DNA of 64,000 nucleotides, from contig CAKVCK010000016.1 in the NCBI GenBank assembly GCA_934725575.1, positions 1-64,000 on the forward strand, given 5' to 3'. Position numbers and translations under genes: made by a program. This DNA is from an uncultured Bacteroidales bacterium. GTDB taxonomy: Bacteria > Bacteroidota > Bacteroidia > Bacteroidales > UBA932. Below are positions 52,412 to 62,134 of this stretch, one piece after another. The first letter of the stretch is position 1; every line of letters begins with the position of its first letter. The notes beneath the pieces are model-generated. The model was not told the DNA's origin. It did no database searches and worked only from the letters and a program-made list of their open reading frames with translations.

Positions 52412-53605
52412 TTATATCTTCAGTCGTACATTGATCTTGCCAAAGAGTTCAGCGATCCATATGCATACAAGTGAATATACGGCGCACTTCAGCACGCCGA
52501 GCCATCCGCTCAGCCATTCCGGAATGGATGGTGATATGATAACCCACAGAGCCAGACCAATGTATGGCATCATATAAACAGACAGTGTCGCGGTTCCGGC
52601 TGGCCTGAACGGGGTGAACCAATGCGTCATACTATGCTTTTCCAAAATCCTCAGCAGAGTGTAGAATGCCACAGAGAGTGCGGAGGTGTAAAGACACCAC
52701 GGCAGGGTGCCGATGTTTTTCGAGGTGATCCACCATTGGTGCACAAGCACGCCGAGCAGGAAAAGCGTGACGGCCGCACTGCAGCCCAATAGAATCTGCC
52801 TACCTTCGGAATGTCTGCGTGCACGAATGTCGCAAAGTGAGAGCAGTATGCCACCCATAGCCATCAGAGCGCTGGATCCATTTCCCAAATGCAGGGCATC
52901 CGCAAAATTGGCGATGATATTGTCGCCTTCAATAAGTTTTGAACCATCCCGCAGTCCGGTGGTCAGCATATTCAAGACGACCAGACCAAGCCATAGCAGC
53001 GGAAGTATCCACGTTTTCTTGCGACATAGCAGATAGGAAGCAGCGCAGAACAGGTACGCCCATCCGATGAGTCCTAATATTCCCCACCAGCTGGCGCGAA
53101 GATATCCGCCGTCGCCGCTGCGGAAGGTCACTGCCAAGAATAAAAGCACAATCACACCGCACCAACGAAGAATCTTTCTATACCGGAATCCATCAGGATA
53201 GTTGTTCCAGACTAAAAAGAAGCCGATTATCATCAGAATCCAGAAGGCAGCCTTGCCGTAGCCGAGAAGCGGGGCGAAATTGCCTCCCGCATTCACTGTG
53301 AATACCCCCATAATTATCAGTGCGAATGTGCGTGCGAGTATGTGTCCGATGGTGGACTCCCCTGAACATCCTTTGGAGAACCGTCGCTCCAAGGCGTACG
53401 GGATAGACATTCCCATAGCGAACAAGAACATAGGGAACACAATGTCTGACAACCCAATGCCGTCCTCGAACGTGTCCGTGTGGCACAGCCAGTGAGGAAT
53501 GTTATGTACAGTCCAAAATTCATTGACAGTGACCATCAGGAACATTGTCATTCCGCGCAGCATATCGATTGCTCCGTTGCGCTTTCCAAGCAGGCTATTC
53601 TCCAT
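52412..53605 (-). CDS. DUF5009/HGSNAT-like membrane acyltransferase
   Basis: 397 aa, about ten to eleven transmembrane helices. N-terminal signature RNGAIDMLRGMTMFLMVTVNEFW, where heparan-alpha-glucosaminide N-acetyltransferase (NagX-like) proteins have DVLRG and a catalytic His/Asn nearby; NIPHWLCH supplies His. It would move an acetyl group across the inner membrane to glucosamine-type sugars. It diverges from a GH18 lipoprotein, so a joint amino-sugar role is plausible. Without a decisive active-site match the annotation stays at family level. Confidence 0.8.
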   Translation of the reverse strand: MENSLLGKRNGAIDMLRGMTMFLMVTVNEFWTVHNIPHWLCHTDTFEDGIGLSDIVFPMFLFAMGMSIPYALERRFSKGCSGESTIGHILARTFALIIMGVFTVNAGGNFAPLLGYGKAAFWILMIIGFFLVWNNYPDGFRYRKILRWCGVIVLLFLAVTFRSGDGGYLRASWWGILGLIGWAYLFCAASYLLCRKKTWILPLLWLGLVVLNMLTTGLRDGSKLIEGDNIIANFADALHLGNGSSALMAMGGILLSLCDIRARRHSEGRQILLGCSAAVTLFLLGVLVHQWWITSKNIGTLPWCLYTSALSVAFYTLLRILEKHSMTHWFTPFRPAGTATLSVYMMPYIGLALWVIISPSIPEWLSGWLGVLKCAVYSLVCIWIAELFGKINVRLKI

Positions 53606-53765
53606 TTTTTCTGTTTATATCTGATTAAGTGCTGTCCATAGCCTCGGACCGCATTGTCTGCAAATATAGCCAATAATATGACCAGAATAACATCATACGA
53701 AAAGCTTTGTCAGCAGACAAACATTTTCTGACAGTCTTTCTACCGTGTGAGGTGTTCTTTCGTCC

Positions 53766-53773
53766 TAAATTTG
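53766..53773 (+). promoter_or_regulatory. GH18 gene promoter
   Basis: TAAATTTG followed by C, 30 bases before the ATG at 53803; the -33 element is weak. Confidence 0.5.
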
Positions 53774-53802
53774 CGGTACTAATTAATATAACACTGGAAT
53801 AT

Positions 53803-54888
53803 ATGAAAAAATTCTTGATGATTATGGCGGCTCTGACGGTGACGATGTCACTTACCGCCTGCGGGAAAGAGCAAAAAGTAAAAGAGCTGGAAGAACTGGA
53901 GCAAGGTGAACAAAATGAAACCACTTCAAGCAATGTGATTGTGGCGTATGTCACATCGTGGACCACAGTGATGCCGAATCCTGACAGGATCACACATATA
54001 AACTACGCTTTCGGCGGCGTGGCGAAGGATTTCAGCACACTGGAAATAGATAACGTCTCACGTTTGGAAAACCTCGTGAAACTGAAGTCCAAGTCGCCGA
54101 AACTGAAAATCTGTCTGTCAGTAGGAGGATGGGGACGTGGTAATTTCAGCGAAATGGCCGCATCTGATGAATATCGCAAAGCTTTTGCGGCGGATTGCGC
54201 GAAAAAGGTCAAATCTCTGAATATTGACGGCATCGACATAGACTGGGAGTTCCCGACAAACTCTTCGGCTGGAATTTCAGCCTCCCCGGATGACAAGGCT
54301 AACTTCACCTTGCTGATGAAGGATTTGCGCGAGGCTCTCGGAAAAGGCAAACTTCTTACCCTTGCCACAGTGTGCAGCGCCCAGTATATTGACTTCAATG
54401 GCATCCTTCCGTATATAGATTTCGTGAACATTATGGCATACGATATGGCTTCCGCACCGTATCATAACGCACCTCTATACCGCACCGACGCGAACGGAAA
54501 GGTGTCTCCTTATGTTGGCTATATGACTGTGGATGAGTCGGTGGATGCTCATCTGAAGGCAGGAATGCCTGCTGAAAAACTTGTCCTTGGAATGCCATTC
54601 TACGGGCACGGAAACGGCAAAGACTATGACGGATATGTGGACTATAGAGATAACAAAGGACCTAAGGCGGGCCATCAGGAATTGTGGGACGAAATCGCAA
54701 AAGTCCCTTACTATGCGAATGCGCAAGGGAAACTTCTTCTGGGATTCGACAACATCCGTTCGATACGTGAGAAATGTAATTACATAAAGGAAAAAGGTCT
54801 GAAGGGCGGTATGTACTGGGATTACGGTGCTGACAACGATGCCGGTGACCTTTCGAAAGCCGTCGCTTTTGTGCTCATAGGCAAATAA
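53803..54888 (+). CDS. GH18 lipoprotein (chitinase or endo-N-acetylglucosaminidase type)
   Basis: 361 aa from MKKFLMIMAALTVTMSLTAC, a lipoprotein signal with Cys20. An acidic Glu/Gln linker (KELEELEQGEQNETT) leads to the GH18 barrel: YVTSWTTVMPNPDRITHINYAFG, then the active site DGIDIDWEFP with catalytic Glu, then FVNIMAYDMASAP and LVLGMPFYG. It hydrolyses beta-1,4 bonds at GlcNAc in chitin, N-glycans or peptidoglycan-type chains by substrate-assisted catalysis, at the envelope. The upstream frame to 53707 lacks a credible start. Confidence 0.92.
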   Translation: MKKFLMIMAALTVTMSLTACGKEQKVKELEELEQGEQNETTSSNVIVAYVTSWTTVMPNPDRITHINYAFGGVAKDFSTLEIDNVSRLENLVKLKSKSPKLKICLSVGGWGRGNFSEMAASDEYRKAFAADCAKKVKSLNIDGIDIDWEFPTNSSAGISASPDDKANFTLLMKDLREALGKGKLLTLATVCSAQYIDFNGILPYIDFVNIMAYDMASAPYHNAPLYRTDANGKVSPYVGYMTVDESVDAHLKAGMPAEKLVLGMPFYGHGNGKDYDGYVDYRDNKGPKAGHQELWDEIAKVPYYANAQGKLLLGFDNIRSIREKCNYIKEKGLKGGMYWDYGADNDAGDLSKAVAFVLIGK

Positions 54889-55195
54889 TTAAAATAGGGT
54901 AAATATGCCATAACGCCATAGAGTGTGAATGTCTTCGCACCTGAAACACCAACTCGTTAACTATCAAGAGGATGATGTTTTAGGTGCGTATGTTATTTAC
55001 ACCAGAAAGTAAGGTCTCCTATTTTTTTCAGAACAGAAAAAGGAAACTATATACCTGTTGACTAACTTCGGCTTTATAGTACTGATGTTCAACCAATTGT
55101 GGCTCAATGGAAATTGTGCGTTAGGGATTGGTTTCCATAGCGGCAATATTATCTCCTAACATACAACGGTAGGCACAGCGGCCGATGTTATTCAA
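54889..55195. other. 307-base gap without recognised gene
   Basis: No credible ORF. A 7-bp inverted repeat (cgcacct ... aggtgcg, 54938-54985 region) and a ggaaa...tttcc pair are the only structures noted; no intrinsic terminator for the GH18 gene is obvious. Confidence 0.4.
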
Positions 55196-56602
55196 TTATC
55201 GTAACCTCAGGGCGCAGACGTTCTCGACGTGCTGAGTGTGAGGGAACATATCGACCGGCTGAACGGCTGCGATCTCATACTTGTCGGCGAAAAGTGCCAA
55301 GTCACGGGCCTGGGAGGCCGGATTGCAGCTGACATAGACCATACGGGCAGGGGAGGCCTCAAGGATTACCTTGGCTACATCCGGATGGATACCGGCGCGT
55401 GGCGGATCGAGAATGATCACGTCAGGCTGACCGTGCTCATTAATGAAATCACGGCTCAGTACATCCTTCATATCACCGGCGAAGAACTCACAATTCGTGA
55501 TGCCGTTCCCGGCCGCGTTCACCTTCGCATCCTCGATCGCCTCGGGAACATATTCAATTCCAATAACTTTGGCAGCCTTGCCGGAGACGAACTGAGCGAT
55601 CGTGCCGGTCCCGGTGTAAAGGTCATAGACTATCTCGTTGCCGGTCAACTCCGCGAAATCCCTTGCGACAGAGTAAAGTTTGTAGGCCTGCTCGGAGTTG
55701 GTCTGGTAGAACGACTTAGGACCGATGCGGAATGTCAATCCTTCCATTGTCTCACGGATTGTCGGCTCACCCTTGTAGAGGATGCACTCCTGGTCACCGA
55801 TCGAGTCATTCAACTTATTATTGATGATATAATAAAGCGATGTGATCTGAGGGAACGCTTCAGCGATGGCATCCAGCATTTTCTCCCGATCCTCACGGTT
55901 CTCGTAAAAGAAGCACATTATCACCATCAGGTCGCCAGTGTCGGTAGTGCGGATGAACATATTCCTGACATAACCCACATTCTGGCGGATGTCAAAGAAG
56001 TCCAGACCGTTCTCGACAGCATATTTCTTGATGAAAAGCCTGATGTCATTGGACGGATCCTTCTGGAGGTAGCAATGCTTGATGTCCAACACCTTGTCGA
56101 AGAACTTGCCGACGTGGAACCCCAGTCCCATACGGTCGTTCTCCGGGACGCTCTCAATGTCCTCGTCCTTCAGCAGCCATCTTTTCGATGAGAAAGTGAA
56201 TTCCAACTTGTTACGATAGTACTGTATCTTGTCGGACGGAATTGTCGGACGTATCTCCGGCACATTCAAGTGGCCGATGCGGACCAACTGGTCATAGACC
56301 TGCTGCCGCTTGGCCTCAAGCTGCATCGGATAGGGGAGAGGCTGCCATTTACAGCCACCGCAAACACCGAAATGCTGACAGAATGGCTCCAGGCGGTCCT
56401 TTGACGGAACCACAATCCTCTCTACAAAACCTTCATAATAATTCTTGCTCTTCTTCGTGACACGGATATCAACCACATCACCCGGAACAGCGAACGGCAC
56501 AAACACAACGACACCGTTCCAATGCGTAAGTGCCTTGCCTTCAGCGGCACAGGCCTCGATCGTAATGTTCTCCAACAGGAGATCTACTCTTTTTCTTCCC
56601 AT
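55196..56602 (-). CDS. rlmD: 23S rRNA (uracil-C5)-methyltransferase RlmD
   Basis: 468 aa from MGRKRVDLLLENITIEA (an ATG four codons upstream is less likely). TRAM domain (1-60), [4Fe-4S] ligands in CQHFGVCGGCKW (~85-97) with a later Cys, and the SAM-dependent methylase fold: DLYTGTGTIAQF, ILDPPRAGIHP, and SCNPASQARD with the catalytic Cys. Expected to methylate U1939-type uridine in 23S rRNA. RlmD versus RlmCD-type specificity is not resolvable here. Gene lies 33 bases after the Na/Pi gene. Confidence 0.93.
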   Translation of the reverse strand: MGRKRVDLLLENITIEACAAEGKALTHWNGVVVFVPFAVPGDVVDIRVTKKSKNYYEGFVERIVVPSKDRLEPFCQHFGVCGGCKWQPLPYPMQLEAKRQQVYDQLVRIGHLNVPEIRPTIPSDKIQYYRNKLEFTFSSKRWLLKDEDIESVPENDRMGLGFHVGKFFDKVLDIKHCYLQKDPSNDIRLFIKKYAVENGLDFFDIRQNVGYVRNMFIRTTDTGDLMVIMCFFYENREDREKMLDAIAEAFPQITSLYYIINNKLNDSIGDQECILYKGEPTIRETMEGLTFRIGPKSFYQTNSEQAYKLYSVARDFAELTGNEIVYDLYTGTGTIAQFVSGKAAKVIGIEYVPEAIEDAKVNAAGNGITNCEFFAGDMKDVLSRDFINEHGQPDVIILDPPRAGIHPDVAKVILEASPARMVYVSCNPASQARDLALFADKYEIAAVQPVDMFPHTQHVENVCALRLR

Positions 56603-56635
56603 AAATATTCCCACACAGCCGCAACCGGCATCATA

Positions 56636-58321
56636 TTAATTGTCAAACTCGTGGAACAAGGACTGGGAGATGTTGATCATAAAGTCTCCCATTGCCTCAA
56701 GTTCCGCCAACATATCAAGATAGTAGTTGATGGAGAGGAACTTGTCCGCTCCCTTCTCAATCTGGAGAATGCCCTCGTCGCGAAGAGTGTCTCTCGTCTC
56801 ATTAATCTTGTCCTCGGCATTATAGGCATTGCTGATGTCCCTAAGCTCACCATCCACAGCCAGTTTCATATTCGAGACCATCACTGCGAATGCCTGATTG
56901 ACCTTGCCGATCAACAGGTTTACCTTGCTAATTGTCTCCTCATCGAAATCAAGTTTGTGGACACGCAGACGGGTAAGCAGACGGCTGATGTTCTCACAGC
57001 TGTCACCCAGACTCTCCAACTCGCTGATGACACGGTAGATAACCTTGACCTCACGTGCCTCGTGATCGTTCATAGACTCTGTCGTGAGGCTGTTCAGGAA
57101 CGCTGCGATCTCATATTCAAACCTGTCCGTCACCTCCTCGCACTTGACCAGTTTCTGCCGATATTCCTCAAACTTGTCCGGATCCTTTTCATTCACAGCC
57201 AGTTTTACATACTGGAAGCCATCCTGGGCAGTCACTGCGAAGTTCACAGCCTCCTTGTACGCCTGTTCGATTGAGATTGAAGGAGTTCCGAAAAGTCTGC
57301 CGCTGCCGATGAACTTCAGATGGAAGTCCCCTTTCTCAGGAGCCGGCTCCTTGATCCACTTCGTCAGCAAATCAGCGAACGGCTTGCGGAACCAAACCAG
57401 AACCAATGTTGAAATTGCATTGAACAGAGTGTGGACGCAGGCGATGCCGAATACCGCGGTCATCTGAGAATCAAGCCCAAACAAAGAAACCAGTCCAAGA
57501 TTGATTTTTATGAATATATTAAAGAATATCAGCACAAATACAGCTCCGGCCACATTGAACACTGTGTGGGCGAGCGCGGCCCTTCGTGCCTGGACACCAG
57601 CCCCGCTGGCGGCGATATTTGCACCGATCGTGGTTCCGATGTTCTCTCCGAGAACCATAGCGGCAGCCATCGGGAACGGCAGCCAGCCAAGATATGCGAG
57701 CACCATCGTCAGCACAACCGTGACACTGGATGACTGGAGGATAAACGTGATGACAACGCCGATGAGCATAAATATAAGCACCGAACCAATTCCGTGCGAA
57801 GCAAGTCCTGCTATTGAGCCTGCGATCTGAGGGACAGTGTCAATGGCTGGTATCGAGGACTTTATGTAAATCAGTCCAACGAAAACCAGTGACAGTCCCA
57901 GAACGGCCTGACCGATGTTCTTGACCAGTGATTTTTTCAGAAGAGTCATCACAAAGCCGGCTCCAAGCAGTACAAATGCCAGAACCGTCACATCAAGCCA
58001 GAACCCCGTAGCCGCTATGATCCAAGCTGTTATGGTAGTTCCGATGTTGGCTCCCATTATCACGCAGATGCCTTGTTTAAGCGATAGGGTAGCAACGCTC
58101 ACAAGGCTGGCCACCAATATTGTCGTGGCACTTGACGACTGGACAACGGCGGTGATTCCGGCTCCTGAAAGGATCTGCTTGAACGGCGTTCCTGAGGTCA
58201 TCCATTTCTCAAAACGTCTCAGGCGATCACCGCAGGATTTCTGAATTCCAGAGCTGAGCATCTCAAGTCCGAAGACAAATAGCGCCAAAGCACCAAGAAG
58301 TGTCAGTAGTTGCAAAATCAT
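56636..58321 (-). CDS. Na+/phosphate symporter family protein with PhoU-like tail
   Basis: 561 aa. The first ~310 residues hold two NaPi-II repeats with the QSSSA(T) hallmark: GITAVVQSSSATTILVAS and VVITFILQSSSVTVVLTM. The last ~220 residues form helical PhoU-like bundles (SLTTESMNDHEAREVKVIYRVISELESLGDSCENISRLL). It probably takes up phosphate with Na+, with the PhoU part regulating flux. Located between the flavodiiron gene and rlmD on the same strand. Confidence 0.93.
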   Translation of the reverse strand: MILQLLTLLGALALFVFGLEMLSSGIQKSCGDRLRRFEKWMTSGTPFKQILSGAGITAVVQSSSATTILVASLVSVATLSLKQGICVIMGANIGTTITAWIIAATGFWLDVTVLAFVLLGAGFVMTLLKKSLVKNIGQAVLGLSLVFVGLIYIKSSIPAIDTVPQIAGSIAGLASHGIGSVLIFMLIGVVITFILQSSSVTVVLTMVLAYLGWLPFPMAAAMVLGENIGTTIGANIAASGAGVQARRAALAHTVFNVAGAVFVLIFFNIFIKINLGLVSLFGLDSQMTAVFGIACVHTLFNAISTLVLVWFRKPFADLLTKWIKEPAPEKGDFHLKFIGSGRLFGTPSISIEQAYKEAVNFAVTAQDGFQYVKLAVNEKDPDKFEEYRQKLVKCEEVTDRFEYEIAAFLNSLTTESMNDHEAREVKVIYRVISELESLGDSCENISRLLTRLRVHKLDFDEETISKVNLLIGKVNQAFAVMVSNMKLAVDGELRDISNAYNAEDKINETRDTLRDEGILQIEKGADKFLSINYYLDMLAELEAMGDFMINISQSLFHEFDN

Positions 58322-58390
58322 ATAGGGTAGTGTTTACAATACATTCAACTTAACATAATCCAAATTGTGTAACAAAGTAGGTAAGTGCCG

Positions 58391-59551
58391 CTACACAAGG
58401 GAAACTATTGATTCTGAGTCGAATTTGGCTGGTGTGTATCCTTGTTTGAAAGTCACGCCTTCGCCAAGAATCTCAAATCCAGCCGTGGTCGCCATCTCGT
58501 TCAGCAATCGGACACTGGCGGCTGCCCAGGTGAACGAACCGAATGCGAAGAAACGTCTGTTCTTGACCAAACGGTCGCATATTGCCTCCATCAACTGTCT
58601 GACAGGCGGCAATATTCCATTATTATATGTTGGAGAACCAAGAATCACAGTGTCATATTTGAACACGTCACGCAGAGCGAAAGAATAACTTTCCTCATTC
58701 AGATTGTGGAGCGTGAACGGAATGTTATGCTTTTTCAAGGACTCAGCCAACGCCAGAGCGGCTTTTTCAGTGTTGCCGTACATCGAACCGTAAGCCAGGC
58801 AGACACCGTGCTCAAGCGGCTCGTAACGACTGAACTTGTCATATAATGAGACGACCTCAGGGATATGATTCTCCCAAACCGGGCCGTGGGTGCTGCAAAT
58901 CCGGCATATTTCCAAACCGGAAAGTTTCTTTAGCGCGGCCTGGACCGGAGCGGCATATTTCCCGACTATATTCGAGTAATACCTCGTCATCTCGTCTTTA
59001 TATTCATTGAATATGTCTGATCGCGAGTCTATTACACTTTCCGGGAAAGTTCTGAACGTGCCGAAGGCATCGCCTGAGAACAAGGTTTTCTCCTCCGGAC
59101 ACCAAGTCACCATAGTCTCCGGCCAGTGGACCATCGGAACCATAAAGAATTGGAGGCTAATGTCTCCCAGAGACAATGTCTCCCCCTCTTTAATCACTTG
59201 AATATTGTCTGTAAGACCTTGATAGCCTTCAATCATCGGCACTGCCTTGGCGTTTGTAACTATCGTACAATCAGGATATTCATTCCTTATCACGTTTTGG
59301 AGTGCGCTGTGATCCGGCTCCATATGATTGACCACAAGATAGTCGATCTTCCTGTCCCCTATCTCGGACTTGATGTTGGCAAGGAACTCGTCCTTGAATG
59401 CCACTGCGGCCGTGTCAATCAAGGCAATTTTTTCATCCACAACCAGATTGGAGTTATAGCTGACACCAAAAGGTAGCGGCCATTGCCGCTCGAAGAGCTT
59501 GGTCTGGCGATCGTTAACGCCAACGAAACGGATTCTTTCAGATAGTCTCAT
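58391..59551 (-). CDS. A-type flavoprotein / flavodiiron protein (FprA family)
   Basis: 386 aa from MRLSERIRFVGVNDRQ. The metallo-beta-lactamase-like N-terminal domain keeps the diiron ligands: NHMEPDHS, HWPETM, SGDAFG and THGPVW. The C-terminal flavodoxin domain (AYGSMYGNTEKAALALAESL, LGSPTYNNGILPP) binds FMN. Reduces O2 to water or NO to N2O, protecting an anaerobe. No rubredoxin is fused or adjacent, so the electron donor is elsewhere. A frame extension to 59611 crosses the promoter and is not used. Confidence 0.95.
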   Translation of the reverse strand: MRLSERIRFVGVNDRQTKLFERQWPLPFGVSYNSNLVVDEKIALIDTAAVAFKDEFLANIKSEIGDRKIDYLVVNHMEPDHSALQNVIRNEYPDCTIVTNAKAVPMIEGYQGLTDNIQVIKEGETLSLGDISLQFFMVPMVHWPETMVTWCPEEKTLFSGDAFGTFRTFPESVIDSRSDIFNEYKDEMTRYYSNIVGKYAAPVQAALKKLSGLEICRICSTHGPVWENHIPEVVSLYDKFSRYEPLEHGVCLAYGSMYGNTEKAALALAESLKKHNIPFTLHNLNEESYSFALRDVFKYDTVILGSPTYNNGILPPVRQLMEAICDRLVKNRRFFAFGSFTWAAASVRLLNEMATTAGFEILGEGVTFKQGYTPAKFDSESIVSLV

Positions 59552-59608
59552 CTTATTCAAAAATGTTCTGCCGTTGTACTTAATATAAGCCTCACGGCAA
59601 GTAATAGA

Positions 59609-59646
59609 CAAATTTACGAAACTTATTCCGCTTTTTCTTAAATTTG
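59609..59646. promoter_or_regulatory. Divergent promoters of fprA and rarA
   Basis: Minus strand TAAATTTG (59616-59609) for the flavoprotein; plus strand TAAATTTG (59639-59646, then C) for rarA. The boxes are 22 bases apart. The rarA leader would be ~100 nt, AT-rich, with a hairpin near 59702-59720. Confidence 0.55.
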
Positions 59647-59749
59647 CGTTCAGTTAGGCCGAAAAATAGCCGGAGAACCGTGCTAACATAAATGTTACAG
59701 CGATAAACATTATTGTTTTCAATATTAATTATACGATATTTAATTAAAT

Positions 59750-61072
59750 ATGCCAGATATTTATCAAAGAACGGGACAAAGCGCTATGCTCCCACCTCTT
59801 CCGGAGCGGATGAGGCCAAAAAATCTGTCTGAATATGTCGGACAGAGGCATCTCGTGGGCGAAGGGTGCATACTTAGAAAGATGATCGAGAACGGGAATC
59901 TGTCCTCATTCATCCTATGGGGGCCTCCGGGTGTCGGGAAAACCACTTTGGCCGGGATAATCGCCCAGACTTTGTCAAGGGATTTCTACACCCTCTCGGC
60001 GGTCAGTGCCGGAGTTAAGGATGTCCGTGATGTCATCGACAAGGCAAAAGGAGCATCTGTGTTTTCCAACGGCGCGGCACCGATCCTGTTCATAGACGAG
60101 ATACACCGCTTCAACAAGGCCCAGCAGGATGCCTTGCTCGGAGCTGTGGAAAATGGTACGATTGTCCTGATCGGAGCCACGACCGAGAACCCATCTTTCG
60201 AGGTGATCACCCCTCTTCTGTCCAGATGCCAGGTCTTTGTTCTGAAATCATTGGAAGTCAACGATCTTCAGATGCTATTGGACAGAGCCTTGAAAAATGA
60301 TGTGCTGCTGAAGGAAAAGGACATTGAAGTCAAGGAAACCGAGGCCCTGTTCCGTTACAGCGGAGGCGACGGCAGGAAACTGCTGAACGTCCTTGAGATC
60401 GTCATCGACTCATTCGCGGGCAAGGAGTCACATATAGTCATTGACAACGAGACCGTTACGGGGTGCATTCAAGAAAATCTTGCGATTTACGACAAGGACG
60501 GCGAGATGCACTACGACATCATCTCGGCGTTCATCAAATCCATACGCGGATCAGATCCGAACGCCGCTGTCTATTATCTGGCAAGGATGCTGAACGGTGG
60601 CGAGGATCCGCTGTTCATCGCAAGACGACTCTGCATTTCCGCCGCGGAAGATGTCGGACTTGCCAACCCGAATGCGATGCTGCTTGCGAACTCGTGCTTT
60701 CAGATCGTCCATCAGATCGGTATGCCGGAAGCCAGAATCCCGCTGTCTGAGACTACAATCTACCTTGCAAGTTCCCCTAAAAGTAATGCGGCATATCTTG
60801 CGATAAACAAAGCGATTGAAGTGGCCAACAAAGACAAGACGGCACCAGTGCCTCTCTACCTGAGAAACGCACCGACCAAACTTATGGAAGAGTTGGGATA
60901 CGCAGACGGCTACAAATATGCCCACGACTATCCTGGTCACTTCGCCGATCTGGAGTTTATGCCGGCCGGCCTTGAAGGCACCGTGTTCTACGAGCCGGCG
61001 CCTAACCCACAGGAGGACAGGCTGAAAGCCTATCTCGAAGCCTGCTGGCCTAAGTACTACACAAAAAAGTAA
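59750..61072 (+). CDS. rarA: Replication-associated recombination protein RarA (MgsA)
   Basis: 440 aa, normal size. MRPKNLSEYVGQRHLVGEG opens the AAA+ domain; Walker A GPPGVGKTTLAG (~65-76), Walker B ILFIDEIHRFNKAQQDALL, sensor ATTENPSFEV and arginine-finger LLSRCQVF. The C-terminal tetramerisation domain has KSIRGSDPNAAVYYLARML and EDVGLANPNA. It acts at stalled forks with SSB. Alone under its promoter. Confidence 0.96.
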   Translation: MPDIYQRTGQSAMLPPLPERMRPKNLSEYVGQRHLVGEGCILRKMIENGNLSSFILWGPPGVGKTTLAGIIAQTLSRDFYTLSAVSAGVKDVRDVIDKAKGASVFSNGAAPILFIDEIHRFNKAQQDALLGAVENGTIVLIGATTENPSFEVITPLLSRCQVFVLKSLEVNDLQMLLDRALKNDVLLKEKDIEVKETEALFRYSGGDGRKLLNVLEIVIDSFAGKESHIVIDNETVTGCIQENLAIYDKDGEMHYDIISAFIKSIRGSDPNAAVYYLARMLNGGEDPLFIARRLCISAAEDVGLANPNAMLLANSCFQIVHQIGMPEARIPLSETTIYLASSPKSNAAYLAINKAIEVANKDKTAPVPLYLRNAPTKLMEELGYADGYKYAHDYPGHFADLEFMPAGLEGTVFYEPAPNPQEDRLKAYLEACWPKYYTKK

Positions 61073-61093
61073 TACAGTTTACTATTTTTTCAT

Positions 61094-61101
61094 TAAATTT
61101 G
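61094..61101 (+). promoter_or_regulatory. CaCA exchanger promoter
   Basis: TAAATTTG, 22 bases before the ATG at 61124. Confidence 0.5.
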
Positions 61102-61123
61102 TATCTCGTTAATATTATAAAGA

Positions 61124-62110
61124 ATGATAACTGAGATCCTTATTCTGCTCGCCGGGCTTGCGTTGGTCGTGCTTGGAGCCGATTGGCTCGTTGACGGCTC
61201 TTCCACTATAGCAAGAAAAGCCGGACTGAGCGAATTTGTAATCGGCCTTACGATCGTCGGAATCGGAACATCGATGCCGGAACTGGTCGTCAGTCTTGCC
61301 GGAGCCTTGAAAGGCAACGCCGACATTGCGGTAGGCAACATAGTCGGCTCTAACATATTCAACGCCCTTTTCATACTCGGATTCACCGCGCTGATAAGAC
61401 CGATCTCAATGACACGTGACAATGTCAAGACCGATATCCCGCTCAACATCATCACCACAGTTCTCCTGATCATATTCGGAATGCACTTCACGCTGTTTGG
61501 GATAGGCAACGACAACACGTTGTCAAGATTGGACGGCGTTATTTTCCTTATACTTTTCGCCGCTTATATGTACTGGTCCTTCAAGTCCGGAAAGAATGAG
61601 GAAACTAATGATGCGACGGAGCCGGAAAACAAAAAATTATGGGTGGCGATCCTGATGGTTCTGGGAGGATTGGCGGCTTTGATTTTCGGAGGCGACAAGT
61701 TCGTGGACAGCGCTACCAAGATAGCCAGAATGCTGAACATCAGCGACAAGTTCATCGCGGTCACAATCCTTGCCGGTGGTACCTCGATGCCGGAATTCGT
61801 GACCTGTGTGGTGGCGGCGGCAAAGAAAAAAGGGCAGCTGGCTCTCGGGAATATCCTTGGCTCGAACATCGGCAATATCCTTATGATTCTGGGCGTTTCC
61901 GCCGTTGCCTACAAGCCTCAGCCCGGTTCCCCGTCAGGTCTGTCATTCTCAGGAATGACATTCGTCGATCTCGGAATATTGCTGCTCGGGGCCTTGCTGA
62001 TCTGGGTCAGCGCGTTCACACGCAAAGGACGGAAGCTGGACAGAGTCGAAGGGAGCATCCTGCTCGCCTGCTTCGCCGGGTATATGACATGGCTGCTGAT
62101 AAATCTGTAA
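61124..62110 (+). CDS. Calcium/sodium antiporter (CaCA family, YrbG-like)
   Basis: 328 aa, ten transmembrane helices in two inverted halves. The alpha-repeats are clear: GIGTSMPELVVSLAGALKGNADIAVGNIVGSNIFNAL (~50-85) and AGGTSMPEFVTCVVAAAKKKGQLALGNILGSNIGNIL (~210-250), each with the ion-binding Glu and Asn residues. Exchanges cations such as Na+ and Ca2+ across the inner membrane; the precise ions are unproven. thrC follows 24 bases later without a visible promoter, so the two may share a transcript. Confidence 0.94.
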   Translation: MITEILILLAGLALVVLGADWLVDGSSTIARKAGLSEFVIGLTIVGIGTSMPELVVSLAGALKGNADIAVGNIVGSNIFNALFILGFTALIRPISMTRDNVKTDIPLNIITTVLLIIFGMHFTLFGIGNDNTLSRLDGVIFLILFAAYMYWSFKSGKNEETNDATEPENKKLWVAILMVLGGLAALIFGGDKFVDSATKIARMLNISDKFIAVTILAGGTSMPEFVTCVVAAAKKKGQLALGNILGSNIGNILMILGVSAVAYKPQPGSPSGLSFSGMTFVDLGILLLGALLIWVSAFTRKGRKLDRVEGSILLACFAGYMTWLLINL

Positions 62111-62134
62111 TGAATATATTAACACACAATAACG

